Origin: Embleya sp042956465 | Lineage (GTDB): Bacteria > Actinomycetota > Actinomycetes > Streptomycetales > Streptomycetaceae | NCBI RefSeq assembly: GCF_042956465.1 | Contig: NZ_JBIBGL010000014.1 | Coordinates: 1-64,000 of the forward strand | DNA length: 64,000 nt | Direction of reading: 5' to 3' | Notes under the pieces: model-generated | What the model was told of the DNA's origin: nothing | The model's database searches: none | What the model saw: the letters and a program-made list of their open reading frames with translations, nothing else | Part shown: in pieces, positions 39,698-49,102 of the stretch | Layout: the number at the start of each line of letters is the position of its first letter | Numbering within the stretch: the first letter of the stretch is position 1 | Made by a program: the position numbers and the translations under genes

Positions 39698-40984
39698 ATG
39701 CCCTCGCCTCGCTTCGACCGGAGTCACACCGACGACCTGATCGAGTTCATCGGTGCCTGCCCCTCCCCCTACCACGCGGCGGCGAATGTGGCCGCGCGGC
39801 TGGAGGCGGCGGGCTTTCGGCGGCTGGTGGAGACGGCGGCGTGGGACGGCGGGACGGGCGGGCGGTACGTGCTGCGTGGGGGCGCGATCGTGGCCTGGTA
39901 CGTGCCGGAGGGCGCCGAGAGCACGCGCGGCTTCCGGATCGTGGGCGCGCACACCGACTCGCCGACGCTGCGGGTGAAGCCGCGTCCGGACACCGGGGCG
40001 GCGGGCTGGCGACAGGTGGCCGTCGAGGTGTACGGCGGGCCGCTGTTGAACTCCTGGCTCGACCGCGACCTCGGTCTGTCCGGCCGGATCGTGCTGCGCG
40101 ACGGCAGCGAGCATCTGGTGTTCGTGGACCGGCCGTTGCTGCGGGTGCCGCAGTTGGCCATCCACCTCGACCGCTCGGTCAACGAGGCGGGGCTGCAGTT
40201 GGACAAGCAGCAGCACATGACCCCGATCTGGGGGCTGGGCACGGTGGACGAGGGCGCGCTGATCCGGTTCGTCGCCGAGGAGACCGGTGTGGCCGCAGGC
40301 GACGTCACCGGGTGGGACCTGATGGTCCACGACGTGCAGAAGCCCGGCTACCTCGGCCGCGATCGCGAACTGGTCGCCTCGCCCCGGCTGGACAACCTGC
40401 TGTCCGTGCACGCGGGCCTGGCCGCGCTGCTCGCCGCCGCGCACGACAAGGTGACGCACATCCCGGTGTTCGGCGCGTTCGATCACGAGGAGACCGGCAG
40501 CGAGTCCACCACGGGCGCCGCCGGTCCGCTCCTGGAGACGGTGCTGACCCGGATCGTCAGTGCCCGCGGCGGATCGCTGGAGGACCGCGCCCGCGCGTTC
40601 GCCGACTCGTTCCACCTCTCCAGCGACGTCGGCCACGCGGTGCACCCGAACTACGTCGGCCGGCACGAGCCGGGCCACCACCCGGTGCCCAACGGCGGCC
40701 CGATCCTGAAGGTCAACACCAACCAGCGCTACGCGACGGACGCCCGCGGCCGGGCCGTGTGGACCGCGGCGTGCGAACGCGCGGGGGTGCCGGCGCAGAT
40801 CTTCGTCGGGATCAACTCGATCCCGTGCGGCTCCACCATCGGCCCGATCACCGCGACGCGCCTGGGCATCGAGACGGTGGATGTGGGCACCGCGTGCCTG
40901 TCCATGCACTCCTCCCGTGAACTGTGCGGCGCCGACGACCCGTTCCTGCTCGCCTCGGCCGCCGCCGCGTTCCTGGAGGGCTGA
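39698..40984 (+). CDS. M18-family aminopeptidase
   Basis: 428 residues from ATG 39698 (TTGGAG eight bases before); a GTG at 39680 in frame lacks this. It removes N-terminal, mainly acidic or neutral, residues with two zinc ions; the fold assembles as a dodecamer. Metal ligands: GAHTDSP near 89, DHEETGS near 263, TNQRYATD near 344 and CLSMHSSRELCG at the C-terminus. IPCGSTIGPI near 388 is family-typical. Single gene; housekeeping peptide recycling in the cytosol. Confidence 0.94.
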   Translation: MPSPRFDRSHTDDLIEFIGACPSPYHAAANVAARLEAAGFRRLVETAAWDGGTGGRYVLRGGAIVAWYVPEGAESTRGFRIVGAHTDSPTLRVKPRPDTGAAGWRQVAVEVYGGPLLNSWLDRDLGLSGRIVLRDGSEHLVFVDRPLLRVPQLAIHLDRSVNEAGLQLDKQQHMTPIWGLGTVDEGALIRFVAEETGVAAGDVTGWDLMVHDVQKPGYLGRDRELVASPRLDNLLSVHAGLAALLAAAHDKVTHIPVFGAFDHEETGSESTTGAAGPLLETVLTRIVSARGGSLEDRARAFADSFHLSSDVGHAVHPNYVGRHEPGHHPVPNGGPILKVNTNQRYATDARGRAVWTAACERAGVPAQIFVGINSIPCGSTIGPITATRLGIETVDVGTACLSMHSSRELCGADDPFLLASAAAAFLEG

Positions 40985-41115
40985 ACGTCGCCGCGAATGC
41001 GTGGGCATGGGTTCCGGGACTCCGGGTAGGCGCGAGCCGACAGTCAATCGGGCGTCCGGTTGATCGGGCGCCGCGATAACCCGCCGCACATCAGCGGATC
41101 GGAGTGAACGGACTC

Positions 41116-41406
41116 ATGGGCATCGGAGCGGGCATCCTGTTGATCGCGGTGGGCGCGATCCTGACCTTCGCCACCGACTGGAGCGTGTCCGGCATCAACA
41201 TCGACGTGGTCGGCGTCGTGCTGATGATCGCCGGAGTCGTGGGCATCGCACTGTTCCTGATGGTGTGGGGGCCGCGGCGCCGCGACGCCGTGCTGAACCC
41301 GCCGCCGGCCGGCTATGTGCAGCCGCCGCCCACGGGAGGCTATGTCGAGCCGCCCGTCGAACAGATCGTCGAGGAGCGGCCGAGGCGCCGCTACTACCGA
41401 CGCTGA
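41116..41406 (+). CDS. DUF6458-type small membrane protein
   Basis: 96 residues from ATG 41116, where the family begins (GIGAGILLIAVGAILTFA); a GTG four codons upstream is in frame. Two membrane helices: 3-20 and about 31-52 (VVGVVLMIAGVVGIALFLMVWG). The DWSVSGINIDVVG loop between them is characteristic. The tail is Pro/Arg/Tyr-rich. Function unknown in the family. Confidence 0.85.
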   Translation: MGIGAGILLIAVGAILTFATDWSVSGINIDVVGVVLMIAGVVGIALFLMVWGPRRRDAVLNPPPAGYVQPPPTGGYVEPPVEQIVEERPRRRYYRR

Positions 41407-41434
41407 CAGACCATCTCGGCACCACCCCCCGACG

Positions 41435-41478
41435 ACCGCGGCTCCGGAGTCCTCCCCCTCCCACTCCGGAGCCGCGGT
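41435..41478. terminator. Hairpin terminator between convergent genes
   Basis: ACCGCGGCTCCGGAGT and ACTCCGGAGCCGCGGT are perfectly complementary over 16 bp with a 12-base loop, followed by CGTTTCC. It lies between the stops at 41406 and 41573. Confidence 0.85.
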
Positions 41479-41572
41479 CGTTTCCGTTGCGGGTGGTCGC
41501 GGGACATGCCCGGGCGGCCGGGCCCGGGAGCGAGGCAGGCCGCCGCACGGCCTCGTCGCCGCCCGCGCGGCC

Positions 41573-43030
41573 TCAGATGTGCGGCAGGCGGACTTTGCGG
41601 ACCCGGTGGGCCGCGGACTCGACCACGGTCAGGTAGAGGTCCTCGTCCAGGTCGGCGACCACCGCCACGGCGACCGGTTCGGCGAGGTCGCCCAGGACGG
41701 TGGACACGAACCCGTCCGAGGGGTCGTAGCGGCGCAGTGCGCCGTTGTAGGTGTCCGCGACCACGACCGAGCCGTCCGGCAGTGTGTCCACGCCCAAGGG
41801 GTGCTGGAACAGCGCGTGTTCGGCCGGTCCGTCGCGCAGGCCGAAGTCGAACAATCCGCGGCCGACCACCGTCTCGATCCGGCCGTCCACCAGGCGGCGC
41901 AGCGCCGAGCTCTCCGCGTCCACCACCCACAACGTGTGCCGATCCGGTGACACGGCCAGGCCGGACGGCTGGGCGAAGCCGGCGGTGTCGACCGGGCCGT
42001 CCTCCATGCTCTCGTCGGTGGTGCCGGCCAGCACCCCCATGCCCTCGCCGACCGGGTCGAACTCCCACAGCTGGTGTACACCCGCCATCGCCACGATGAT
42101 CCGGCCGCCGAACCACGCCACGTCCCACGGGCTGGAGAGGTCGATCGTGCGGGCCGCGCCGTGGTCCTCCGCGCCGCGCCGGCGCGCTCGTCCGGTGCCC
42201 GCGACCGTGCGGATCGATCCGGTGGCCAGCGAGACGCCGCGCAGCGCGTGATTGGCGGTGTCCGCGACCACGACGTCGTACCGCACGTGCGCGGCCACCT
42301 CGGGTGGCAACAGGGCCATCCCGTGCGGCTCGGCCAGCATCGCGTGCCGGGGCCCGCCGTCGAGCAGCCCGCGCCGCCCGGTACCGATCCGGCGCAGCAC
42401 CGTACGGCCGTCGTCGGAGAGTTCGGCCAGCGAATGGTGCCCGGTGTCCGCGACCAGCAGCGCGCCGGAGGGCAACCGCAGCAGCTGGCCCGGGAAGCGC
42501 AGGTCGGTGCGCGGCGCGTCGGGTCGCTCGAAGTCCTCCGCGGCCCGGTGCAGCGTGCCCTTGCCCTCGTGCTCGATCACCAGGTCGGCGATCAGCGCCT
42601 CGATCTCGCTCGCGTGGCCCTCGCCGGACAGTTGCGCGACCACGTAGCCCTCGGGGTCGACGACCACCAGGGTCGGCCACGCGTGCACCGCGTACTGCTT
42701 CCACGTGCTCAGCTCGGGGTCGTCCAGGACCGGATGCCGCAACTCGTGTCGCTGCACCGCGCAGACCACCGTGCCGTGGTCCGCCTCGTGCTCGAACTTG
42801 GGCGAGTGCACGCCGATCACGGTCAGCACGTCGCGGTGGCGCTCCTCGATCGGGCGCAGTTCGGCCAGCACGTGGTGGCAGTTCACGCACGCCGAGGTCC
42901 AGAAGTCCAGCAGCACGATCCGCCCGCGCAGCCCGGCCAGTGTCGGTCCGGGTCCGTCGGTGTTGATCCAGCCGCCGGAACCGGACAACTCGGGGGCCCG
43001 GATCCGGGCTCGGCGCGCGGTGCTGCTCAT
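41573..43030 (-). CDS. Thioredoxin-like domain fused to NHL-repeat propeller
   Basis: 485 residues from ATG 43030. Residues 25-165 form a thioredoxin/TlpA-like domain (GRIVLLDFWTSACVNCHHV with Cys48 and Cys51). From about 175 to the end are NHL-type repeats (SGALLVADTGHHSLAELS, DVVVADTANHALRG, VVDAESSALRRL, VVADTYNGALRRYDP), making a six-bladed propeller, as in NHLRC2-type proteins. No signal peptide, so cytosolic. Suggested role is thiol-redox chemistry on a partner bound by the propeller; the partner is unknown. Confidence 0.88.
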   Translation of the reverse strand: MSSTARRARIRAPELSGSGGWINTDGPGPTLAGLRGRIVLLDFWTSACVNCHHVLAELRPIEERHRDVLTVIGVHSPKFEHEADHGTVVCAVQRHELRHPVLDDPELSTWKQYAVHAWPTLVVVDPEGYVVAQLSGEGHASEIEALIADLVIEHEGKGTLHRAAEDFERPDAPRTDLRFPGQLLRLPSGALLVADTGHHSLAELSDDGRTVLRRIGTGRRGLLDGGPRHAMLAEPHGMALLPPEVAAHVRYDVVVADTANHALRGVSLATGSIRTVAGTGRARRRGAEDHGAARTIDLSSPWDVAWFGGRIIVAMAGVHQLWEFDPVGEGMGVLAGTTDESMEDGPVDTAGFAQPSGLAVSPDRHTLWVVDAESSALRRLVDGRIETVVGRGLFDFGLRDGPAEHALFQHPLGVDTLPDGSVVVADTYNGALRRYDPSDGFVSTVLGDLAEPVAVAVVADLDEDLYLTVVESAAHRVRKVRLPHI

Positions 43031-43201
43031 GATCCGAAGTGAACCATCCGGGTCGGCCGGCGACCCCCGGCCGGCGCGTGTACCGGCCGCACCCCACCCA
43101 ACCGGGTGTATCCGCGCGCCGCTCGCACGTGCGCCCGCACGACTGAACGCCGCCATTTCGGGCAGTCTGCCCGACAAGGCGTAGTCATCGTGGAGGCAGC
43201 A

Positions 43202-43738
43202 GTGTTCGGGGACGAGTACGACGGAGCGCAGCTCTATCCGGGAGTCGCTCCCGGCCGCTATCTCGTGCGCGAGAAGATGTTCGCGATCGGCGACGACTTC
43301 TGGGTCACGACGGAATCCGGCGAGAAGGTCTATCTGGTCGACGGCAAGGCGCTGACGCTGCACGACCGGCTGGAGCTCAAGGACGCGGCCGGCACGGTGT
43401 TGGCCACCGTGAAAAAGAAGATCATGAGCATCCACCACTCGATGAAGATCGAGGACGCGACCGGCGAGACGGTCGCCACGGTGCGCAAGAAGATGTTCAC
43501 GCCGCTGCACGAGGCATTCGAGGTCGATCTCGCGGTCGGCATCGAACTCTCGGTGCGTGGCGACATGTTCAATCACGAGTACGGCATCACCGGGCCGAAC
43601 GGGCCGGTCGCACAGATCACCCGTAAGTGGCTGCGGGTGCGCGACACCTACGGCGTCGACATCGCACCCGGGTGGGATCATGCGCTGATCATCGCGATCG
43701 CGGTGTGCGTGGACCGGTTGAGCGAGGACGACGACTGA
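43202..43738 (+). CDS. LURP-one-related / scramblase-like protein
   Basis: 178 residues from GTG 43202, with GGAGG five bases before. The LURP-one beta-barrel pattern is clear: RYLVREKMFAIGDDFWV, VYLVDGKALTLHDRLELKD, GTVLATVKKKIMSIHHSMKI, GETVATVRKKMFTPLHE, then GNYG-like strand and the final helix GWDHALIIAIAVCVDRL. The barrel holds a central hydrophobic helix, as in Tubby/scramblase folds. Role in bacteria not known. Single gene. Confidence 0.88.
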   Translation: MFGDEYDGAQLYPGVAPGRYLVREKMFAIGDDFWVTTESGEKVYLVDGKALTLHDRLELKDAAGTVLATVKKKIMSIHHSMKIEDATGETVATVRKKMFTPLHEAFEVDLAVGIELSVRGDMFNHEYGITGPNGPVAQITRKWLRVRDTYGVDIAPGWDHALIIAIAVCVDRLSEDDD

Positions 43739-43836
43739 ACGGCCGCCGATCCGTCGGCGATCGCCGCTGGGCGGCATGGAACGGCCCCCTTCCACACGTC
43801 TGTTCGGGTGATCGAGCGGGCGGGCCGGCGCCGCAG

Positions 43837-44539
43837 GTGGCGCGCGGATACACGTTGGGAGCGACCCTGGCGACCGCGCTGGTGGTCGGCGGCGGCAGCG
43901 CGGTGATCGCCGGAGGTGTGCTGGACGAGGACGGCAGGTCCACCGACATCGTCTCGGTCGACGGCGGCACCAGGCCCCTCGGCGCCGGGCCGGACATCGT
44001 GGGCGCGGGCGTGGTGGCCGGCAAGCCGTGGAAGTTCCGGGCCTGGACGGAGGGCCCGGAACGCACGTGCTTCGAGGAGGTCGAGCAGCAGGTGTTCAGC
44101 GAGGCGGGGAAGTCGTGCGACACCCGGCCGGGTCGAACCGCGCAGGACAAGGCTGCCGACCGGAACCGCTTCGGCGGCGGTGGCGGGTCCGGACCGGTGA
44201 CGGGTGAGAAAGACCTGTACGTGGCGATATTCCAGGCCGAGGTGTCCCCCGACGTGGACCACCTGGAGGTCACCTGGCAGGGCCACAAGGAGCCGGTGGT
44301 GATCCGGCCGGTGCAAATTCGACCCCACCACGCGCGTCTACGTACTCGTGGTGACCTCGCGCAAGTCCGACCCCGCGTACGACCTCAAGGCGTACGACGC
44401 GGCGGGCAAGGAGATCGAGAACACCCGCCTCCAGGTCATCTCCGGCGGACCTGGGTGCGGACTCAGAACACCCGGTTTTGCAGGACCGGGAAGTCCTCGC
44501 GGGTCTTGGCCACCAGCGCCGGGTCGATCTCGGCGGTGA
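43837..44539 (+). pseudogene. Hypothetical secreted/membrane protein with a one-base frameshift
   Basis: From GTG 43837 the frame encodes an N-terminal hydrophobic helix (YTLGATLATALVVGGGSAV), a globular part (PWKFRAWTEGPERTCFEEVEQ) and GEKDLYVAIFQAEVSPDVDHLEVTWQ up to VVIRPV. Then the protein-like reading moves one frame at GTGCAAATTCGACC (near 44315) and continues KFDPTTRVYVLVVTSRKSDP, AYDLKAYDAAGKEIENTRLQVI. An inserted C explains it: without it GTG AAA TTC GAC would read straight on. The new frame runs to 44539, past the end of the antisense nitrilase gene, so the true stop may also be lost. Function unknown. Confidence 0.6.
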
Positions 44540-45236
44540 GCACGGTCTGTTCGGTGCCGGCCTCGGCGACGATCTCGCCCCACGGGTCGATCACCATGCT
44601 GTGCCCACCCATCGCCTCGCCGCCCTGGGTGCCGGTCGCGTTGCACGCGAGCACGAACATCTGATTCTCGATCGCGCGGGCGCGGGACAACACCCGCCAG
44701 TGCTCGACCCGTCGCGCCGGCCACGCGGCGGGCAACACCAGCACTTCCGCGCCCGCGTCCAGGATCCGCCGGAACAGTTCCGGAAAGCGCAGGTCGTAGC
44801 AGGTCGCCAGGCCCACCGCGGCCCACGGCATGCGCACCTGGGCAAGCTCGGTGCCGCGCGAGATCAGCGCGGCCTCGCCGCCGGTGAAGCCGAAGCGGTG
44901 GATCTTGCGGTAGGTGCCGCGCAGCGCGCCGTCCGGGTCGAAGACCAGCGAGGTGTTGTAGAGGTTTTGATCCGCACCGCGCTCGATGATGCTGCCGGCG
45001 TGCAGCCAGACCCCGGCGTCGCGAGCCGCGCGGGCCATGGTCTGGGCGACCGGTCCGCGTACGGTCTCGGCATCCGACTCCCAACCGTCGTAGACCCAAC
45101 CGGTGTGCAACCACAGCTCGGGCAGGACCACCAGGTGGTCACCGCGCCGGCTGCGCACCAGGGCGGAGACCTCGGCCAGGCGTTCCCGGGCGGGCACTGC
45201 CGGGTCGACGTCGAGTTGTACGAGCGAAACGCGCAC
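44463..45236 (-). CDS. Carbon-nitrogen hydrolase (omega-amidase/NIT-like)
   Basis: 257 residues from GTG 45236, with GAGGGG nine bases upstream. Triad Glu40 (VVLPELWL), Lys111 (TYRKIHRFG) and Cys146 (LATCYDLRFPELF). The CYDLRFPE motif and length are those of the branch that includes NIT1/NIT2, omega-amidase and deaminated-glutathione amidase, repairing or hydrolysing omega-amides. It is distinct from the larger nitrilase at 8883-9893. Its 3' end overlaps the frameshifted gene by 77 bases. Confidence 0.9.
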   Translation of the reverse strand: MRVSLVQLDVDPAVPARERLAEVSALVRSRRGDHLVVLPELWLHTGWVYDGWESDAETVRGPVAQTMARAARDAGVWLHAGSIIERGADQNLYNTSLVFDPDGALRGTYRKIHRFGFTGGEAALISRGTELAQVRMPWAAVGLATCYDLRFPELFRRILDAGAEVLVLPAAWPARRVEHWRVLSRARAIENQMFVLACNATGTQGGEAMGGHSMVIDPWGEIVAEAGTEQTVLTAEIDPALVAKTREDFPVLQNRVF

Positions 45237-45384
45237 TTTCCCCTCACCTACACCGCTTGCTTCCCGCGAACGGGCTGACCGCAGGATCTTTTGCAGCGTA
45301 ACGTGCCTGCCAGGATCCGGGACCACGTCAAAGCAACGGTCGCACCCCCCACCCGACCGGTGACGCAGCGACAAGAGGTAGTTC

Positions 45385-46197
45385 GTGACCAACGACCTGA
45401 AAACGCACGCCGACGCCTGGGAGCACTCGATTCGCTCCCTCAAAGATCTGGTCTCCACCCTGACCGAGGGTCGGTGGAGCAGCGCGACCGAATGTCCGGG
45501 CTGGTCGGTCCGCGACATCGTGTCGCACGTGATCGGGATCGAGCTGGAACTGCTCGGCGATCCGCGGCCGATCCACACGCTGCCGCGTGATCTGCGACAC
45601 GTGCACGACGAATTCAGCCGCTACACCGAGATACCCGTGGACGTGCGGCGCTGCCACACGTCGCCGGAGATGACCGGCGAATTGGAGTACGTGATCCTGC
45701 GTCGGCGCCGGATGCTCGACGAGAGCGATCGGGGGCCGGACGACGAGGTGCGCGGCATCATGGGCCGCAGCGTCCCGTACCGGTTCCTGCTCACCCAGCG
45801 GGTGTTCGACGTGTGGGTGCACGAACAGGACGTGCGGCGCGCGATCGGGGTGCCCGGCAACCTGGACTCGCCCGCCGCGCTGATCACCCGCGACTTCCTG
45901 CTCACCGGACTGGCCCGGGTGGTGGCCAAGGACGCCAAGGCGCCCGCCGGCGCATCGGTGGTGTTCGACGTGAACGGGCCGGTGGAGTTCATGCGCACGG
46001 TCACCGTCGACGAGAACGGCCGGGGTCGGCTGGACGGGCGGGTGCCACTGGGACCGCTCGTGCTGATCTCCACCGACTGGGAGACGTTCGTCCGGCTGAT
46101 GTGCGGCCGGGTCGCCGCCGGCCGGGCCGACGTCAAGGTCGAGGGCGACCCCGATCTGGCCCGGCGGATCCTGGACAACATGGCCGTCACGCCCTGA
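45385..46197 (+). CDS. Maleylpyruvate-isomerase-family (DinB-like) mycothiol-dependent enzyme
   Basis: 270 residues from GTG 45385, AGAGG ten bases before. DinB-like four-helix bundle with metal His in IVSHVIGIELEL near 47-58, and the actinobacterial signature RVFDVWVHEQDVRRAIG (His/Glu) near 144-160; the C-terminal SCP2-like half holds FDVNGPVEF and the LCGR-like MCGRVAAGRADV. TIGR03083-type proteins use mycothiol as cofactor for isomerisation or detoxification. Substrate unknown. Mycothiol use fits the actinobacterial setting. Confidence 0.88.
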   Translation: MTNDLKTHADAWEHSIRSLKDLVSTLTEGRWSSATECPGWSVRDIVSHVIGIELELLGDPRPIHTLPRDLRHVHDEFSRYTEIPVDVRRCHTSPEMTGELEYVILRRRRMLDESDRGPDDEVRGIMGRSVPYRFLLTQRVFDVWVHEQDVRRAIGVPGNLDSPAALITRDFLLTGLARVVAKDAKAPAGASVVFDVNGPVEFMRTVTVDENGRGRLDGRVPLGPLVLISTDWETFVRLMCGRVAAGRADVKVEGDPDLARRILDNMAVTP

Positions 46198-46216
46198 CGC
46201 CGCCGACGGCGGGGCG

Positions 46217-47554
46217 TCAGCCGGCGTCGGGAACGCTCTCCCGCTCCGGTGCGCGCCCCGCCGCCACCACACACACCGGCTCGGCCCGGCGGCCCCGCCC
46301 CGCGACCTTGCGGGCGTAGCGCAGCACCTGGACGACGCCGAGCAGCAGCGGTACGGCCTGGACGGCCATCGCGACGCGGTACGCGTTCAACCCGTGCGCG
46401 CCGCCGCCCGGCTCGACCAGGTCCAGGACCAGGCCGATCGCGAACAGGCACAGGGTCGCGGCGGCGAACCCGCCGACGTTGACGATGCCCGACACCGTGC
46501 CCAGGCGCTGCGCCGGATTCCCGTCCCGGGCGAACTCCATGCCGACCAGGGACAGCGCCCCGCCCGGGCCGATCACCAGCGCGAGCACGACCAGCAGCCA
46601 CAGCGGCGAGGGCTCGGCCGGGATCAGCACGGCGGCCCACAACACCAGGGCCAGGATCGGCTGCCCCACACACAACATCAGCCTGCTGCCCGGCCGGCGG
46701 GTCACCAGCGGGCCGACCACCAGGCACGCGAACATGTTGATCACGATCGCCACGGTCAGCAGCGCGCTTGCGGTGCCCTTGGCCAGGCCCTGGCCCTCGA
46801 CCAGGAACGGGAAACCCCACAACATCAGGAAGACCTGCGGCAGACAGCCGCACGCCCAGTGCGCCCACAGGCCGAGCCGGGTGCCGGGTTCGGCCCACGC
46901 CGCGCGCACCTGGGACCACATGCCCGGACCGCCGGCCGGCCGCACCCGCCTCGTCGCTCCGGGGTTGTCACGCAGCACGAGCAGCACCACGACCAGGACC
47001 ACCACCCCCACCCCGGCGGAGACCGCGAAGGTCCGGCTCCAGCCGAACGCGTGCAGCGCGCCGGCCAGCGGCGTGGCACCGGCGAGGTTGCCGGCCATCC
47101 CGAGCAGTGCGGTCAACTGGGTCAACACGGCGACCCGGTTCGCCGGGAACCACACCGACACCACCCGCAACACACTGACGAACGTCATCGCGTCGCCCAT
47201 GCCGACCAGCACCCGGGCGAGTACGGCGCCGGTGAAGCCGTGCGCGAACGCGAAGGTGAACTGACCCGCCGTCATCAGCACCAGCCCGCAGCCGAGCACC
47301 CGTTTGGCACCGAGCCGGTCGGTCAGCGCACCGACGGGTATCTGCAGGCCCGCGTAGACGAGCAGTTGCAGCATGGGGAACAGCGAGAGCTGCGAAGCGG
47401 AGACGCCGAACCGCTCCTGCGCGTCGATCCCGGCCACGCCGAGACTGCTGCGGTGGAACACCGCGACGACGTATACCGAAGCCGCGACCGCCCACATGAC
47501 CCAGGCGATGCCGCCGCCCGGCCGGGAGGGGGCTGTGTCCGCAGATGGTTTCAC
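46217..47554 (-). CDS. Major facilitator superfamily transporter
   Basis: 445 residues from GTG 47554. About 12 membrane helices: first pair at 16-35 and 58-78, MFS loop 2-3 motif LTDRLGAKRVLGCG near 79-92, long central loop around 200-215. The proteobacterial/actinobacterial sugar or drug/nitrate-like porter is not further defined. The gene begins without ribosome site; CCTAATGT just before suggests a leaderless message. It converges with the DinB-type gene (19-base gap). Confidence 0.85.
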   Translation of the reverse strand: MKPSADTAPSRPGGGIAWVMWAVAASVYVVAVFHRSSLGVAGIDAQERFGVSASQLSLFPMLQLLVYAGLQIPVGALTDRLGAKRVLGCGLVLMTAGQFTFAFAHGFTGAVLARVLVGMGDAMTFVSVLRVVSVWFPANRVAVLTQLTALLGMAGNLAGATPLAGALHAFGWSRTFAVSAGVGVVVLVVVLLVLRDNPGATRRVRPAGGPGMWSQVRAAWAEPGTRLGLWAHWACGCLPQVFLMLWGFPFLVEGQGLAKGTASALLTVAIVINMFACLVVGPLVTRRPGSRLMLCVGQPILALVLWAAVLIPAEPSPLWLLVVLALVIGPGGALSLVGMEFARDGNPAQRLGTVSGIVNVGGFAAATLCLFAIGLVLDLVEPGGGAHGLNAYRVAMAVQAVPLLLGVVQVLRYARKVAGRGRRAEPVCVVAAGRAPERESVPDAG

Positions 47555-47589
47555 AGTACATACACATTAGGGGACGCCCTCGGACATAC

Positions 47590-47624
47590 GTACGGCCGGG
47601 CCCCGAAAAGGGACCCGGCCGTAC
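47590..47624. terminator. Hairpin terminator of the bkd operon
   Basis: GTACGGCCGGG and CCCGGCCGTAC form a perfect 11-bp stem with loop ccccgaaaaggga, 46 bases downstream of the E2 stop (47670) and 36 upstream of the MFS start. Confidence 0.8.
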
Positions 47625-47669
47625 GCCCGTGGACGACCCGCCGTGCGCGGGCCACCCGCGCCGGATGCG

Positions 47670-49094
47670 TCAGCCGCGGACGAACAACAACTTCGGCCGC
47701 TCCAGCATCTGGGCCACGTCGGCCAGCACCCGCGAGCCCAACTCGCCGTCCACCATCCGGTGGTCGAAGGACAGCGAGAGGGTGGTCACCTGCCGGGGCT
47801 TGACCCTGCCCTTGTGCACCCACGGCTGCTCGCGGATCGCGCCCACCGCCAGGATCGCGGCCTCGCCCGGGTTGAGGATCGGTGTGCCGCCGTCCACCCC
47901 GAACACGCCCACGTTGGTGATGGTCACCGTGCCGCCGGCCATGTCGGCGGGCGAGGTGCGCCCGTCCCGAGCGGTGGCCACCAGCTCGGTGAGCGCGCCG
48001 GCCAACGCGGTCAGGCTCTTGCCGCCCGCGTCCTTGATGTTCGGCACGATCAACCCGCGCGGCGTCGCCGCGGCGATACCCAGGTTGATGCGATCGCGGA
48101 CGACGATCTCCTGGTTCGGCTCGTCCCAGGACGCGTTGATCTCCGGATGCCGGGCGATCGCCACGAGCAGCGCCCGGGCGACCAGGAGCAGCGGACTCAC
48201 CTTGATGTCCGCGAAATCGGGCAACTCGCGCAGCTTGCGCACGAGCTTGACGGTGCGGGTCACGTCCACCGTCACCCACTCGGTGACGTGCGGCGCGGAG
48301 AACGCGCTCGCCACCATGGCCTGCGCGGTCGCCTTGCGCACTCCCTTGACCGGGATGCGCCGCTCGCCCGTGACGCTCTCGCCCGGTCCGGTCGCCGCGA
48401 AGGCGGCCGGGGCGGCGGCGGGCGCGGGGCGGGCGGCCGCGTGTACGTCCTCACGGGTGACCGTTCCGCCGGGGCCCGAGGGGAGCACCGACGCGAGGTC
48501 CACGCCCAGGTCCCGGGCCAGCTTGCGGACCGGCGGCTTGGCGAGCGCGATCGAGCCGGCCGCGGGCGAGCCCGACGTCGGCGGACCCGGGTGCGCCGAG
48601 CCGTTGGCCGCACGAACCACCGGCGCGGGCGCGGCGTTGTCCGTCTTGCGGGCCCGTCGCCGGCCGGACGTGGTGCGCACGCCGTACCCGACCAGCACCG
48701 CCGTCCGGGTGTCCTTCTTCTCCGGCTCGGCGGCCGGAACGGGCTCGGGCGCCGCGGGTTCGGGCGTCTCGGGTTCGGGCACGAGGTCCGCTGCGAGGGC
48801 CTCGTCCCGGGTGTCGGCCGGTTCGGCCGCGGCGGCGGGCACCTGCGTACCGCTCGGCGCCACCGCGATGATCGGAGCGCCGACCGCGACCGTGTCGCCC
48901 TCGGCGGCCAGGAGTTCGGTCACCACCCCGTCGAACGGACACGGCAGCTCGACCAGGGCCTTCGCCGTCTCCACCTCGACCATGACCTGGCCGTCACTCA
49001 CCTCGTCGCCGACCTTGACGTGCCATACGACGATGTCGGCCTCTTCGAGGCCCTCGCCGACGTCGGGCATCAGGAACTTCTTCACCTCGGACAC
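47670..49094 (-). CDS. bkdC: Branched-chain 2-oxoacid dehydrogenase E2 (dihydrolipoyl acyltransferase)
   Basis: 474 residues from GTG 49094 (GAGG nine bases before). N-terminal lipoyl domain with DVGEGLEEAD and lipoylated Lys45 in VEVETAKALVEL; a long Ala/Pro/Glu linker; peripheral-subunit-binding domain near 205-240 (RKLARDLGVDLASVLPSGPG); catalytic domain ending SFDHRMVDGELG with His-Asp. It transfers the acyl group to CoA. Last of the E1alpha-E1beta-E2 operon on this strand. The E1beta stop is 9 bases upstream. Assigned to branched-chain rather than pyruvate substrate from the gene type and order. Confidence 0.93.
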   Translation of the reverse strand: MSEVKKFLMPDVGEGLEEADIVVWHVKVGDEVSDGQVMVEVETAKALVELPCPFDGVVTELLAAEGDTVAVGAPIIAVAPSGTQVPAAAAEPADTRDEALAADLVPEPETPEPAAPEPVPAAEPEKKDTRTAVLVGYGVRTTSGRRRARKTDNAAPAPVVRAANGSAHPGPPTSGSPAAGSIALAKPPVRKLARDLGVDLASVLPSGPGGTVTREDVHAAARPAPAAAPAAFAATGPGESVTGERRIPVKGVRKATAQAMVASAFSAPHVTEWVTVDVTRTVKLVRKLRELPDFADIKVSPLLLVARALLVAIARHPEINASWDEPNQEIVVRDRINLGIAAATPRGLIVPNIKDAGGKSLTALAGALTELVATARDGRTSPADMAGGTVTITNVGVFGVDGGTPILNPGEAAILAVGAIREQPWVHKGRVKPRQVTTLSLSFDHRMVDGELGSRVLADVAQMLERPKLLFVRG

Positions 49095-49102
49095 GGGATT
49101 CC

